Origin: JBCCCJ01 sp039029315 | GTDB lineage: Bacteria > Bacteroidota > Bacteroidia > J057 | Length of the DNA: 43,118 nt | NCBI GenBank assembly: GCA_039029315.1 | Contig: JBCCGK010000102.1 | Coordinates: forward strand, 1 to 43,118 | Direction of reading: 5' to 3' | Shown: piece by piece, positions 18,540 through 28,500 of the stretch | How the letters are laid out: each line of letters starts with the position of its first letter | How positions within the stretch are numbered: position 1 is the first letter of the stretch | The notes under the pieces: model-generated | Told to the model about the DNA's origin: nothing | What the model saw: the letters and a program-made list of their open reading frames with translations, nothing else | The model's database searches: none | Program-made: the position numbers and the translations under genes

Positions 18540-19181
18540 ATGCTACTCAGGATACATCCTGACAATCCACAGGAACGTTTGCTACAGCAAGTCATCGATT
18601 GTCTCAGAAATGGTGGAGTCATCATCTACCCTACAGACACTATGTATGGCTTTGGATGCGATATTTCGAACAAGAAGGCCGTCAATCGGATCTGTAGCCT
18701 AAAAGGAATCACCCCGGACAAAGTACATCTTTCTTGTGTTTGTAAGGATTTGGCGATCATTGGGTCCTATGCCAATCAAGTCTCAACGCCAGTCTACAAA
18801 ATGATGAAACATGCCTTTCCTGGGCCTTATACTTTTATCCTCAAAGCATCGAAACAAATTCCCCGACACTTTCAACACAAAAAGACTGTTGGTATCCGGG
18901 TATCTTCTCATTCGATTCCAACCCTGCTTGCACAACATTTAGGGAATCCGATTGCTTCTATCAGTCTTCCATATGATGCGGAACAAATAGAATACAATAT
19001 GGACCCTGATCTGATATATGAACGATATGGCCAGCAAGTGGACTTGATGGTAGACGGGGGCTATGGGAATCTGGAGCCCTCAACTGTCATAGACTGTAGT
19101 GAAGGAGAAAATCAAATCAAAATCATCCGGGTTGGATCCGGGAGTCTTTCCGATCTTGGTGTAGAAATAAATGAGGAGTAA
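18540..19181 (+). CDS. YciO-type protein of the Sua5/YrdC/TsaC family
   Basis: A 213-residue YrdC-fold protein. It follows E. coli YciO nearly end to end: IHPDNPQERLLQQ at the start, GGVIIYPTDTMYGFGCDI, then VHLSCVCKDL, AFPGPYTFILKAS, VGIRVSSHSIP and a C-terminal VDLMVDGGYGN…STVIDC. The family binds nucleotide and tRNA; true TsaC/Sua5 members make threonylcarbamoyl-AMP for the t6A base next to the anticodon. YciO members are close relatives with weaker or uncertain activity in this reaction, so the exact role is open. It is divergent from the beta-barrel gene and ends 8 bases before the convergent VWA gene. Confidence 0.88.
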   Translation: MLLRIHPDNPQERLLQQVIDCLRNGGVIIYPTDTMYGFGCDISNKKAVNRICSLKGITPDKVHLSCVCKDLAIIGSYANQVSTPVYKMMKHAFPGPYTFILKASKQIPRHFQHKKTVGIRVSSHSIPTLLAQHLGNPIASISLPYDAEQIEYNMDPDLIYERYGQQVDLMVDGGYGNLEPSTVIDCSEGENQIKIIRVGSGSLSDLGVEINEE

Positions 19182-19189
19182 CTGCTTGA

Positions 19190-20380
19190 TTATTGAAAGT
19201 TGTATGTCTTTTCTTCAGCAATAGATCTTACAGCTTTGACCAAAGCCTTGTCCAGGGTAAGTTCTTCCGCTTCTTCTCGTTTTTTCTCCTGAATGAATGC
19301 TGATCGTTTTTTGTCAAGATCTGCAATTGCTTCTTGAATAGAATCTCTCTCCTGTTGCTTTTCCTCAATGAAACTGCTCAGTTCTTCCTCGGACATTTTG
19401 CTTAACTCCTCCCCTAAACCTTCTCTTACATCTTCCAGTTCAAAATCCTTTTCTTTGGCCGCATCCACCAAATCCCAGTGTTTGTTCATGTAATGGCTTT
19501 TGGTTTTGGCAATTCCTCTTGTTACCGCAATGCTTTTTCCAACTTTTCCAGCATTGTCATCTTGGATTGATTGTCGGAGAGATAGTTCCGCGCCACGGGT
19601 ACCATAGGCAATATAGGTTCCATTGAGCTTGGTATTGAGTGCCAGGATTTCGTCGTCAAACGGGGTCTCAATGGTCGCCAACTCCTGATTATGGTCAATA
19701 TTGAGGTATTGTCCGCCTCCGGCTTCTGCCCCTTCTTTCCATTGGGTACTCACACCTTCGGCATAATCTCCGCAGAAAATGGTATTGACGATGATATCTT
19801 GCTGAAGGGCTGCATTGCATGCCTGCTTATAGAGGACAGGTCCTTGGGAAAAGGGTTCATTTCCAGCAATGAAAATCAATCTAAGGTCTTCAGCCTTCTT
19901 TGTCCAATCCAGTTCAAGCAAAGATGTTTCGATGACCTTGCCACAATATTCTTCTCCTCCATTTGTTGTGAGTTCAAATAGTTTTTCAGAAATCAGGTCC
20001 AAATCTGTGGTCAAAGGTGTCATCTGCTTCACATAGCCTTCCCTGGCATCCAGATCATCTCCTCCGTAGATATAGAGCGAGATTTCAAGGTTGGGGTCAG
20101 TATCTCGATATTTGGCTTCTCCCAGTTCGTTGACAATTTGCCACAGCTGAGATTTTGCCTGATCAATCAACCCATCCATACTCCCACTGATATCCAGCAA
20201 GAGGGCAACTTGAATGTTGGCAACCCCATCCATTCGTTTTGTGATTGGGGCATCTGTTGGGGGATGAAGGAAATGGGTGTTAGAGTCGCCATCCAATCTA
20301 TCCAGATAGATTTTGACAGCAAATGCAATCGCCAGAAGAAAAGGGAGAAATGCAAAAATTCGAATCAGTTGTTTGTTCAT
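19190..20380 (-). CDS. Membrane-anchored von Willebrand factor A domain protein
   Basis: A 396-residue protein. An N-terminal hydrophobic segment (about 6-22) acts as an anchor or signal. A VWA domain follows at about 55-265 with a complete metal-ion-dependent adhesion start, DISGSMDG (Asp63, Ser65, Ser67). The C-terminal third (about 285-390) is highly charged and predicted coiled coil (SEEELSSFIEEKQQERDSI, KKREEAEELTLD). The domain should bind a divalent cation and mediate protein-protein contacts in the periplasm. There is no MoxR ATPase gene beside it, so it does not look like a standard MoxR-VWA pair. Partner unknown. Confidence 0.85.
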   Translation of the reverse strand: MNKQLIRIFAFLPFLLAIAFAVKIYLDRLDGDSNTHFLHPPTDAPITKRMDGVANIQVALLLDISGSMDGLIDQAKSQLWQIVNELGEAKYRDTDPNLEISLYIYGGDDLDAREGYVKQMTPLTTDLDLISEKLFELTTNGGEEYCGKVIETSLLELDWTKKAEDLRLIFIAGNEPFSQGPVLYKQACNAALQQDIIVNTIFCGDYAEGVSTQWKEGAEAGGGQYLNIDHNQELATIETPFDDEILALNTKLNGTYIAYGTRGAELSLRQSIQDDNAGKVGKSIAVTRGIAKTKSHYMNKHWDLVDAAKEKDFELEDVREGLGEELSKMSEEELSSFIEEKQQERDSIQEAIADLDKKRSAFIQEKKREEAEELTLDKALVKAVRSIAEEKTYNFQ

Positions 20381-20644
20381 GGTCCTGATTTTACCGTTAG
20401 TGAGAATGATAAGAATAAATGTAACCGGTATTCTTTCTTTTCCTCTTCTATTATATTAGTCCCATAAAAAGGACGTAAATCAACCCCAAACAAAAAATAT
20501 TGAGGTATTTCCAGTATCCTTTTACAAAGAACGGTCCCAATAAGATACATATTCTCTTGGGAAATCATCAATTCAGGTATCAAGAAAATTTTCCAAATTT
20601 AACAATTTGACGTTTCAGATCGTCATATTACAGATTATGAATGT

Positions 20645-22336
20645 ATGAAAGTTTCTCAACTCTTTGGACTTAGCCTTCGACCTGATGGTGCCTCGAGTGG
20701 ACTAATGGGCCATGACATGTTGATTCGAGCGGGTTTTGTTCGAAGATTGACACAGGACAACTGGCTGACACTTTCTTTGGGGATGCACCTGCAAAATCGA
20801 GTACGAGACCTCCTCCAGAATCAATTGAGTCAGATTGGAGCAACGGAAATATCACTTAGTCTTTTGCACATGGCCCCAGAAGCTTCAGTTGGGTTTGTTG
20901 ATGGGAGTACAGAGCGTGTACAGAAGCTGGAGGATTCCGGAAAACAATACTTCCTGGGACCGCACCAACTTCAAGCGATTCTACATCTTATCCAAAGCGA
21001 AGTTCATTCCTATCGCCAATTGCCCTTGATCATATTCCAATCACGTCAAGCACCTTTTTTCGCAACTTTCGCAGGGAAAGGCTTATATGATCCTATCGTT
21101 CCACAAATTCTTGAAGCATGGGTTATCGCCTCTTCCAAGGAACAGCTAGGAGAACGTCTATCTTCTCTGGATCACCTGATTAAGTCCAGCTTTCAATCCC
21201 TGGATATCCCCATCGAATCAGTCCACTCCGATCCGGGAGTCATTGGTGCGCGGCAGGCAATCTCTTATCTCTATCCTACAGAACAGGGAGGCTGGCCTTA
21301 TCTTCAGCTTGGAGAAGAACTCCTTGCATATGGGATGGCTCCATTCACCCCTTCTCCACAAGCATCCACACCTCTCCCTCTAGAAAAAGTCCATACTCCC
21401 GGCACCAAAACCATCAAAGATCTGGCAGCATTGCTTCAAATAGATGCCTCACAAACAGCCAAAGCCGTATTTTACACCTCTACTTCGACTCTCCACGCTT
21501 CCTCCAAACTGGTGATGGTCGTCATCAGAGGTGATCTTGATGTGAATGAAATGGCTGTAAGAAGGGCATTGGAATCTTCTCACTTACGGGCCTCCACAGA
21601 TGAAGAAATACAACTCTCTGGAGCTGTTCCTGGCTATGCATCTCCCATTGGGCTGAATCGAGAGCTGATCACCATTCTTGCAGACAAGTCTGTCGTTCAG
21701 CAATCGAATCTGGTCGCAGGGGCAAACGAACTCGATTATCACCTCTTGAACTGCTGCTATGGTAGAGAGTACGAAGCTGATATGGTGGGAAATTTTTGCC
21801 TGTTTCCTACCCATACTACAAACAGTATGTTGGGGACTGAACTCAGCAAATGCATCGAGATCGGGTCTGAATGGCCAGGGAGACAAGATATCACCTTTAT
21901 GGGACAACACGGAAAGCCAACGCCCATTCATCTGGGATACGCCTATTGGAATCTGTCGAACATCATGGCGACTATCGCTGATATTCATCATGACGAACAT
22001 GGATTGAGACTTCCAGCAGACATATCTCCCTTTGCGGTCATGTTGGTGTCTCTTGTAGATGGCGAAGAAACCATCCGGATAGCAGATCAACTCTATCATG
22101 AGTTGCTGGATATAGGAATATCCGTTCTCTATGATGATCGACACAAAAAGGTTGCCGGCCCCGGCATAAAATTCACAGACGCTGATCTTCGTGGGATTCC
22201 CATTCGGATTACTGTCGCCAAACGAGCGCTCAAACAGGGTGGGGTAGAGTGGAAGCTTCGAACAAGTTCAGAGAAACGCCTGGTAGCTATTGATCAGGTC
22301 CTGCCGCAGCTTCTTCAAGTATTCCCCCTCGATTGA
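20645..22336 (+). CDS. Prolyl-tRNA synthetase paralogue with lost catalytic motifs, editing domain kept
   Basis: A 563-residue protein that aligns end to end with bacterial-type ProRS (about 570 residues). The class II core is badly eroded. Motif 2 proline-site GPTHE reads GPHQL at 105-109. The usual FRDE arginine loop is replaced by SRQAPFFATFAG (133-144). Motif 3 GIGxxR is replaced by AYWNLSN (433-439). In contrast, the inserted YbaK-like editing domain (about 240-375) keeps its lysine (Lys273 in TAKAV), RGDLDVNE (295-302), GYASP (330-334) and AGANE. The C-terminal anticodon-binding domain keeps LYDDRH, G-KFTDADLRGIPIRI. The frame is intact, so this looks like a selected pseudo-synthetase, perhaps a trans-editing factor for Ala-tRNA-Pro. 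Many Bacteroidota use a shorter archaeal-type ProRS, which would have to be elsewhere. Confidence 0.85.
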   Translation: MKVSQLFGLSLRPDGASSGLMGHDMLIRAGFVRRLTQDNWLTLSLGMHLQNRVRDLLQNQLSQIGATEISLSLLHMAPEASVGFVDGSTERVQKLEDSGKQYFLGPHQLQAILHLIQSEVHSYRQLPLIIFQSRQAPFFATFAGKGLYDPIVPQILEAWVIASSKEQLGERLSSLDHLIKSSFQSLDIPIESVHSDPGVIGARQAISYLYPTEQGGWPYLQLGEELLAYGMAPFTPSPQASTPLPLEKVHTPGTKTIKDLAALLQIDASQTAKAVFYTSTSTLHASSKLVMVVIRGDLDVNEMAVRRALESSHLRASTDEEIQLSGAVPGYASPIGLNRELITILADKSVVQQSNLVAGANELDYHLLNCCYGREYEADMVGNFCLFPTHTTNSMLGTELSKCIEIGSEWPGRQDITFMGQHGKPTPIHLGYAYWNLSNIMATIADIHHDEHGLRLPADISPFAVMLVSLVDGEETIRIADQLYHELLDIGISVLYDDRHKKVAGPGIKFTDADLRGIPIRITVAKRALKQGGVEWKLRTSSEKRLVAIDQVLPQLLQVFPLD

Positions 22337-22385
22337 ATTCCATATACTTCTAATTGTCACCCATCTGTGCATGTGATACCCAGGC

Positions 22386-25300
22386 TTAGATTCCTCTCTG
22401 CCTGTGCTGTTTTCTTGTACCAAACATCCATATCACAACCAAGCCAAAGATCCCCCCCATCACTATAAGGAATACGTAGCTATTCTCACTCTTTCTCCTG
22501 AGGGAAATCTTTTCCGGCTTTCCTCTCAATACAAATCCTGACCAATAAAAGGGATGTACACGAGCTGAACGTTCCAGATGAGTCAGCTTGGCCTGCCTCA
22601 AGGCTTCATCTGTAGCCATGCCTGCTGTTAGATACTGAAAAAAGGTCGTCATCAGGTCTGCAGAAACCTGATCATTGGCTTGCCACAAATTGGCAACAAT
22701 ATTGGTGCTGCCAGCATATCGAAAGGCACGTTCCAGACTCATGATTCCTTCTCCCTGGTACAATTTTCCTCCAGCTGTATTGCAAGCACTTAATACCAAT
22801 AACCGAGAAGGAAGAGAGAGCGAAAAAATCTCACTCAGTTGAAGAAAGTTATCCTGCTCCTCCTGAAGATATGGAGGAAGAAGGCTGTCAATATCAGGAT
22901 TAGCAGAAGAAGCAAACAAGATACCCGAAGAAAAGGGATGTTGATCGTCAATAAAGGCATGAGCCGCAACATGCACGAGTTGGTATTGCTGTGCATGTTG
23001 TCGGAAGGCGACTTCTGAGGCAGCCTCTCCTTCCAGAATCTTGCCTCCCAGCAGAGATTGAATGTGGCGTACTTCTTCCCGGTTATGAAGCAATCTGCCC
23101 ATGCGGGGATGACTTCCTCTCATAGGGGATTGCATAGTAGAAACATAGTCAGGCGCAAACCCAATATATCCGTTTGTTCCTGCTATCTGATATGGCAGAT
23201 CCCGATCAGCTCCAGGCCAACTCGAGTACGCATAGCTAATTGCATATTGCTCTATCAGCCAGGGATAATCGTGATAATCGGCAGATTGGTGAGATATCTC
23301 ACGGTAAGGCAACACCTCAAACGGCAAATGATTGAGTTTTCCATCTGGAACGATGCGCAGTTGGCGAAAGTTGTCTGTCGATACCCCTTGCAGAACTGGT
23401 TCGAGGAGAGATTGGCTAAGTCCGCTACATAGTCTTATATATTGTGAGATGTGCGCAGAATCGTAGGTAAATCTTTCTGCGACAAATGGGTCCCGAATCA
23501 ATCCCAAGAGGGAGTCCACTCTTTCATGCAAGTCTTCTGATTCCTCCACATACACGGTCAGCTTATCTTGTTGAAGAGAGAATATATACAGGTGTTCTTG
23601 TCCGATGAAGTACTCGATCATCAGACAGGACGTATCTAGTTGTGCCTGAATGGTCCTTATTGTTTGCGGAAATGTTTCATATGTCAATTCATAGTAAGAG
23701 GGATGATTGGCCTGAATTTCTTTTTTCAGAGAGTCATAACTGCTCTGCAATACAAAGCTTCGAGATCGATAATAGGCAACCAACTGTTCTTCAAGCGTAT
23801 CTACAGGGGAGGGAAGTTCCTGTACTTTCTTTTGGTAAAAGCTGAGTTGTTTTCGGAGATTCCGTTCCAAATCGAGAATGGGTTGCGGCATTCCGCCAAA
23901 CCTTCGGGAAGTTGACGCCTGAATCGCTTCCAGGAGGATGGCTGATTTGCTTTTTGCAGCATACAAAAAGGCTTGTTCCTGATAGGCATCATCTTCACTC
24001 ATATGGTACAACTCCAGGCAGACCTGAATCATGTGCTCAAATATGTTGTGAGATTCCGCACTCAATAAAAACTGATCTTTTTGAATTCGCTCCTGATGCC
24101 ACAGAGATTCCATGACTATCGTGGTGAGACGATATGTTTGATAAGCGATTTCCAAATCTTGTCTCTCTCCCCTTTTTTGGTACAGTTGGTGATGAGCAGA
24201 AGCTTTGGACGCCAGCAAGCGGACGATGAATACACTCGGAAAGATGTGTTCTATTTCTGGCAGGTCCCCCATTTCGATGGCTGAAATTTCAGGCTGAGTC
24301 AAGCGCAGTGCCAATTGGAATTCTGTCAAAGCGGCAAGGGGTTGCTGCATATCTGCTAGCATGATTCCTCTATTCCAATGCCCATCGATGACAGTCTGAT
24401 AATCCTGAACTTTTTGGGCCCGCGCTATCGCATCCTGGAAGGTAGACAAGGCGCGTTCGATTAGCCCCTGTTCCTGGAAGACTCTGGCCCGGTAAAACTG
24501 AATATATCCGATCTCCTTTATGTCGCCATGTTCCTTGAATAACTGAATAGACTGATCATAATGATAGGTAGCAGAGTCAAATTGCTGCAAATGATAATAA
24601 TTGGTTCCGAGATTGAGATGAGAATAGGCCTCCGCTCGTCGATGCTGATAGGTACGTGCTCGCTGAATATTCTTCATATGGATGCTCAAAGCTTGTTCGT
24701 AAGATCCCTCCAATCTGAAAGTAACTCCGATATTGTTCGATGCGATGATAGACCCATTGAACATATGAGAAGAGTCAGAGAGTGTCTTGACCTGATAGTA
24801 ATAGTCTCTGGCTTTGGCATACTCACCGATCGCTTCATAATATCTTCCATAGGCAAGAAAGAAGTTCCCTTTTGCACGGGAGGAATTGGGAATCAATGTG
24901 CGGATCTCTTCCAGAACCTGTTGTGCAGAATCATATTCACTCCGGTCCAGATAAATGCTCAACAGGCCATAAGCTGCTGAAATAGATTCGTCTTTCAGTT
25001 GAAAGGTATCTGCTCGAATGGCTTGTTGATATTGCTCGATTGCCTTGACAAAATAACCCTGACGAAAGAATACCCTCCCCAACAATACTCTGACTTTTGC
25101 TTCATATGTCTCCCCAAAAGGGGCAGAAATCACTTCTTCAAATATTTGCCTTGCCACTTCATATTTTCCTGTTCTGTGATGCAAGAGACCCAAATTCATC
25201 TTTGCTTTGGCAAGTGTTGCAGGATAACTGCCAGCCTTTGGATGGTGAAGGACAGTCAAAAGATTCTCCCTGGCCTGTTCGATTTTGGCTTGTCCCAGAC

Positions 25301-25529
25301 TAGCCATTCCAGAGATGAGATGTCCTCCAAGTATGATGGCAACCTCATTCTGCTCCATTCCCGTTCGATACAACTCCTGCCCCAGGATTTCCGCAGCTCC
25401 CCATTCACCTGAATCAATCTTCATAAAGCCTTGTTGAAGCAAGCTGTCCAGCCTGTCTGTTTGCGCAAAAACTTGGCCTTCCGCTAGCAGAAGACCAAGA
25501 CCCAGGCACGTCAATCGTAACAAATTCAT
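22386..25529 (-). CDS. TPR-CHAT protein, membrane tethered (locus B)
   Basis: A 1047-residue protein from the ATG at 25529 (an in-frame TTG at 25535 touches the previous stop). Signal peptide at about 1-23 (…QVFAQ). Long TPR array at about 25-420 (LLHHRTGKYEVARQIFEEV, AYGRYYEAIGEYAKARDYYY, and others). The CHAT domain spans about 690-1005 with the dyad His857 (VAAHAF) and Cys916 (VLSACNTAGG), closing with HPFYWSGFVLRG. A transmembrane segment at about 1017-1036 is followed by a basic tail RKQHRQRG, which favours a cytoplasmic C-terminus and a periplasmic CHAT domain. It is homologous and identical in architecture to the protein at 4746-7619. It is the last gene of a tight operon with the T9SS-sorted beta-helix protein; the two coding regions are 6 bases apart. 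Confidence 0.9.
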   Translation of the reverse strand: MNLLRLTCLGLGLLLAEGQVFAQTDRLDSLLQQGFMKIDSGEWGAAEILGQELYRTGMEQNEVAIILGGHLISGMASLGQAKIEQARENLLTVLHHPKAGSYPATLAKAKMNLGLLHHRTGKYEVARQIFEEVISAPFGETYEAKVRVLLGRVFFRQGYFVKAIEQYQQAIRADTFQLKDESISAAYGLLSIYLDRSEYDSAQQVLEEIRTLIPNSSRAKGNFFLAYGRYYEAIGEYAKARDYYYQVKTLSDSSHMFNGSIIASNNIGVTFRLEGSYEQALSIHMKNIQRARTYQHRRAEAYSHLNLGTNYYHLQQFDSATYHYDQSIQLFKEHGDIKEIGYIQFYRARVFQEQGLIERALSTFQDAIARAQKVQDYQTVIDGHWNRGIMLADMQQPLAALTEFQLALRLTQPEISAIEMGDLPEIEHIFPSVFIVRLLASKASAHHQLYQKRGERQDLEIAYQTYRLTTIVMESLWHQERIQKDQFLLSAESHNIFEHMIQVCLELYHMSEDDAYQEQAFLYAAKSKSAILLEAIQASTSRRFGGMPQPILDLERNLRKQLSFYQKKVQELPSPVDTLEEQLVAYYRSRSFVLQSSYDSLKKEIQANHPSYYELTYETFPQTIRTIQAQLDTSCLMIEYFIGQEHLYIFSLQQDKLTVYVEESEDLHERVDSLLGLIRDPFVAERFTYDSAHISQYIRLCSGLSQSLLEPVLQGVSTDNFRQLRIVPDGKLNHLPFEVLPYREISHQSADYHDYPWLIEQYAISYAYSSWPGADRDLPYQIAGTNGYIGFAPDYVSTMQSPMRGSHPRMGRLLHNREEVRHIQSLLGGKILEGEAASEVAFRQHAQQYQLVHVAAHAFIDDQHPFSSGILFASSANPDIDSLLPPYLQEEQDNFLQLSEIFSLSLPSRLLVLSACNTAGGKLYQGEGIMSLERAFRYAGSTNIVANLWQANDQVSADLMTTFFQYLTAGMATDEALRQAKLTHLERSARVHPFYWSGFVLRGKPEKISLRRKSENSYVFLIVMGGIFGLVVIWMFGTRKQHRQRGI

Positions 25530-25535
25530 CGGCAA

Positions 25536-28500
25536 TCAATGTTTTCGAACCAAAGATAGAACTCCTTGGCCTTGTTCGCCTACCACACGAACGAGAAGAA
25601 GTCCTTCAGGCAAATCTGTCAGTCGGTCCAGTAGAATAGGTGTTTGAGCATACACGATATTCCGAACATAGACTTCTCTTCCCTGTAGATCGAGGAGTAC
25701 AATTCGAATGTTCTGCTTTCGCCATCCAGGCAGGAACAATTCACAACTCTCCCAACAGGGATTGGGCCATACTCGAAGTTTCACTTCAGGATTCCAATTG
25801 TCTCGATACAGGATTCTAACATCAGAATAGGATTTTTGCCCATCCAGATCTACTTGTTTGAGGCGGTAGAAATACGTGTCTGCCAGAGGCAATACATCCG
25901 TGAAGGCATAGGTGGTGATTTCATCTGAATGATTCACAGAGTTTACCGTCCCAATCATGTGAAAGTCGATTCCATCTCCACTTCTCTCCACCTCATAGTG
26001 AGAACTACTTTGCTCAGCGGCCACGACCCATTCCAGGCGAGCATGTTCTTGGGAAGGATCAGTCCAATGTACTTGAAAATCCAGCCACTCTACAGGAAAT
26101 GCCACACTGTTGAATTCAGCTGCACCAATGTCAGGGGGACCAATACTTCGAATATACCCCCGCTGGTCAAGTGGCATTGGAGAATTGCCCATATCGATCA
26201 CAGGGCTGCCGGGTAGGGGAAGATGCGTATAGGTGAGACCTCCATTGTCTGCCAGCACATCCAGAAGTGGGAGAATTGGGCTGGAGACTGTCCCAATTTG
26301 ATCTCCTGAACCACTCGCGAAAGAAAAGCCTGAATTGTTGCTCACAAAATTATGTCCACCAGATGTTATCGTTGCAGAGGAGAGTATGTAGCCTTCTGGA
26401 CCATCAATGCCTGCGGTATTGCCACCAAGCAAGGTATTGTTGAACAAAAATGAAGAGAATCCACCAGTACAAAACACACCGCCTCCATAATCATAGGCAT
26501 GATTCTGTGTGAAAGTCAATACAGTGGAAATGATGGTTCCAAAATTGTCATTGTAAATTCCTCCCCCATTTCCGTTTGCGGTATTGTTGCTCAGGGTACT
26601 GTTGTCGAGGTTGAGATTGCCGGCAAGGTTGTAGATTGCTCCTCCATCGACTGCTACATTGTGATTGAGTGTACTTTGTGTAAGGTTCAATGTTCCATTG
26701 TCATTGTGAACTCCTCCACCCAGATTGCCAGCGTCATTGTGATCAATCGTACTGCGATTAAGGGCCAGAATAGCCGCATTGCCGATATGACATGCCCCGC
26801 CATTGTTGGTAGCCTCATTGGAACTCAGTACACATTCCGCCAACTCCAGTTCTCCCTCGATCTTGACACAGCCACCATCATAAGCGAGCCCACCGACAAG
26901 CTTAAGGCCAGAGATCAGGACCTCATTTCCAGAGTTGACATAAAAGACTCGACTGGTGTTATTGGCATCTATGGTAAATTGGTCTGCCCCTGGCCCTTCA
27001 ATCACCAAAGGCTTATTGATGACAATCTCACTGGTCAGAATCAATTTCCCGCCGAATAGGCCTGGATCGAATTCCAGTGTATCACCGATGCAGGCCTCCT
27101 CTATCAGCTGCTTGAGGGAACCGGGCCCGGTTTCATTCAAAGTATTGACTGTGTGGCGGGAAGGATCAGGCATGTCAATGAGGTGTAGTTCCACTGCTCC
27201 GATATCCCGATCATCAAAGGCAATTCGGGCCATCCCTCGCTGGTCAGTCGATGGCGCCGACGTATTGTCCCCAGCGTTTTTGGCAAGGCTGCTGCATTCC
27301 AAAGCATGGGTAAGTCCCAAACCACCATTGTTGGCAAGAGCTTGTAGTCTAGGATCAATAATGCCTCCACCGGAAGAGGAACCCAGCTGATCTGCTGCAG
27401 ATGACACCAATGCCAGGTTATCATTATCTCCAATAATATTGTAATCCAGAGACGTTACTGTTCCTGCCAACACTTGTCCATCATGACCTGTATTGGTAGT
27501 AGAGATATTCAAGGCAAGAATTGTATGATCCAGAGTTGTAGAGGAAGCACTCCCAATTTGATAGATTCCTCCTCCTTCTTCTGCCCGATTGTTGACAATG
27601 GTACAATTGCTGAGTTGACACATTCCTTCTTCCTGGAAGATTCCTCCACCATAACTCTTTTGGGAATAGCTTACAAAACCAGCGTTCCCACTGATGGTAC
27701 AGTGATCTGCAATCAGTTCACCATTCTTATTAAATATTCCTGCTCCATAGCCATCATTTGCAAGCAGACTAAGTCGATTCGAATCCAGAGTCGTTTGGGA
27801 AATATACATCACAGCAGATTCAAAATAAATGCCCCCACCAGCCTTGTCAGAGTTATTGGCTTTGATCACACAATTGCTGATCCTGAGGGTATCTATACTA
27901 GATCCAGTGAAATAAATCCCTCCCCCATTTTCTGCATCATTCTTTATGAATTTACAACTGTCTATCGTTATACTTGAAGCATCACTGAAAATCCCTGATT
28001 CATGGCTATTTCGGATTGTGCTATTACGCATGGCGCATATACTGCCATTTTCTACTCTGATTCCCCCTCCATTATTGTCAACAAAATTGGTGTTTTGAAT
28101 GCCTATTTTCGCCTGATTCGTCCATATCGCATAATAATCAAACCCAGCTCCATTGTCCTGGAAAGAACATTGATCGATCGTCAAGCTTGTATCCGTTGTT
28201 GAGCTTGCTTCATGGTAGATGGCCGTTCCGGAGCTTGCTAGATTATTCACAAATAATGACTCAAGAATCTCAAGATCTGCATTTAGGCTATAGATCGCTC
28301 CTCCAGCTAAGTTAGAATCATTTCCAGTGAATTTTGTGTTGCCGGATATATCTATCCTCCCGCCGATTTGATATACTCCTCCTCCTACTCCGGTGGCTTC
28401 ATTACTATCTACCACGCAATCTACCATTGTCATTGTTTGACTTGTTCCCCCCAAAAAATTAAAGATTGCCCCCCCATCGCTGAAGGTATCATTGTGCTTG

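Noticed and set aside
20645..22336. Calling this gene proS, the working prolyl-tRNA synthetase.
   Set aside because: Motif 2 and motif 3 arginines and the proline-binding T-x-E are missing, so aminoacylation is not expected.
26499..27390. Plus-strand frames opposite the beta-helix gene.
   Set aside because: The host gene has strong periodic repeats that leave long open antisense frames; the products show no motif.
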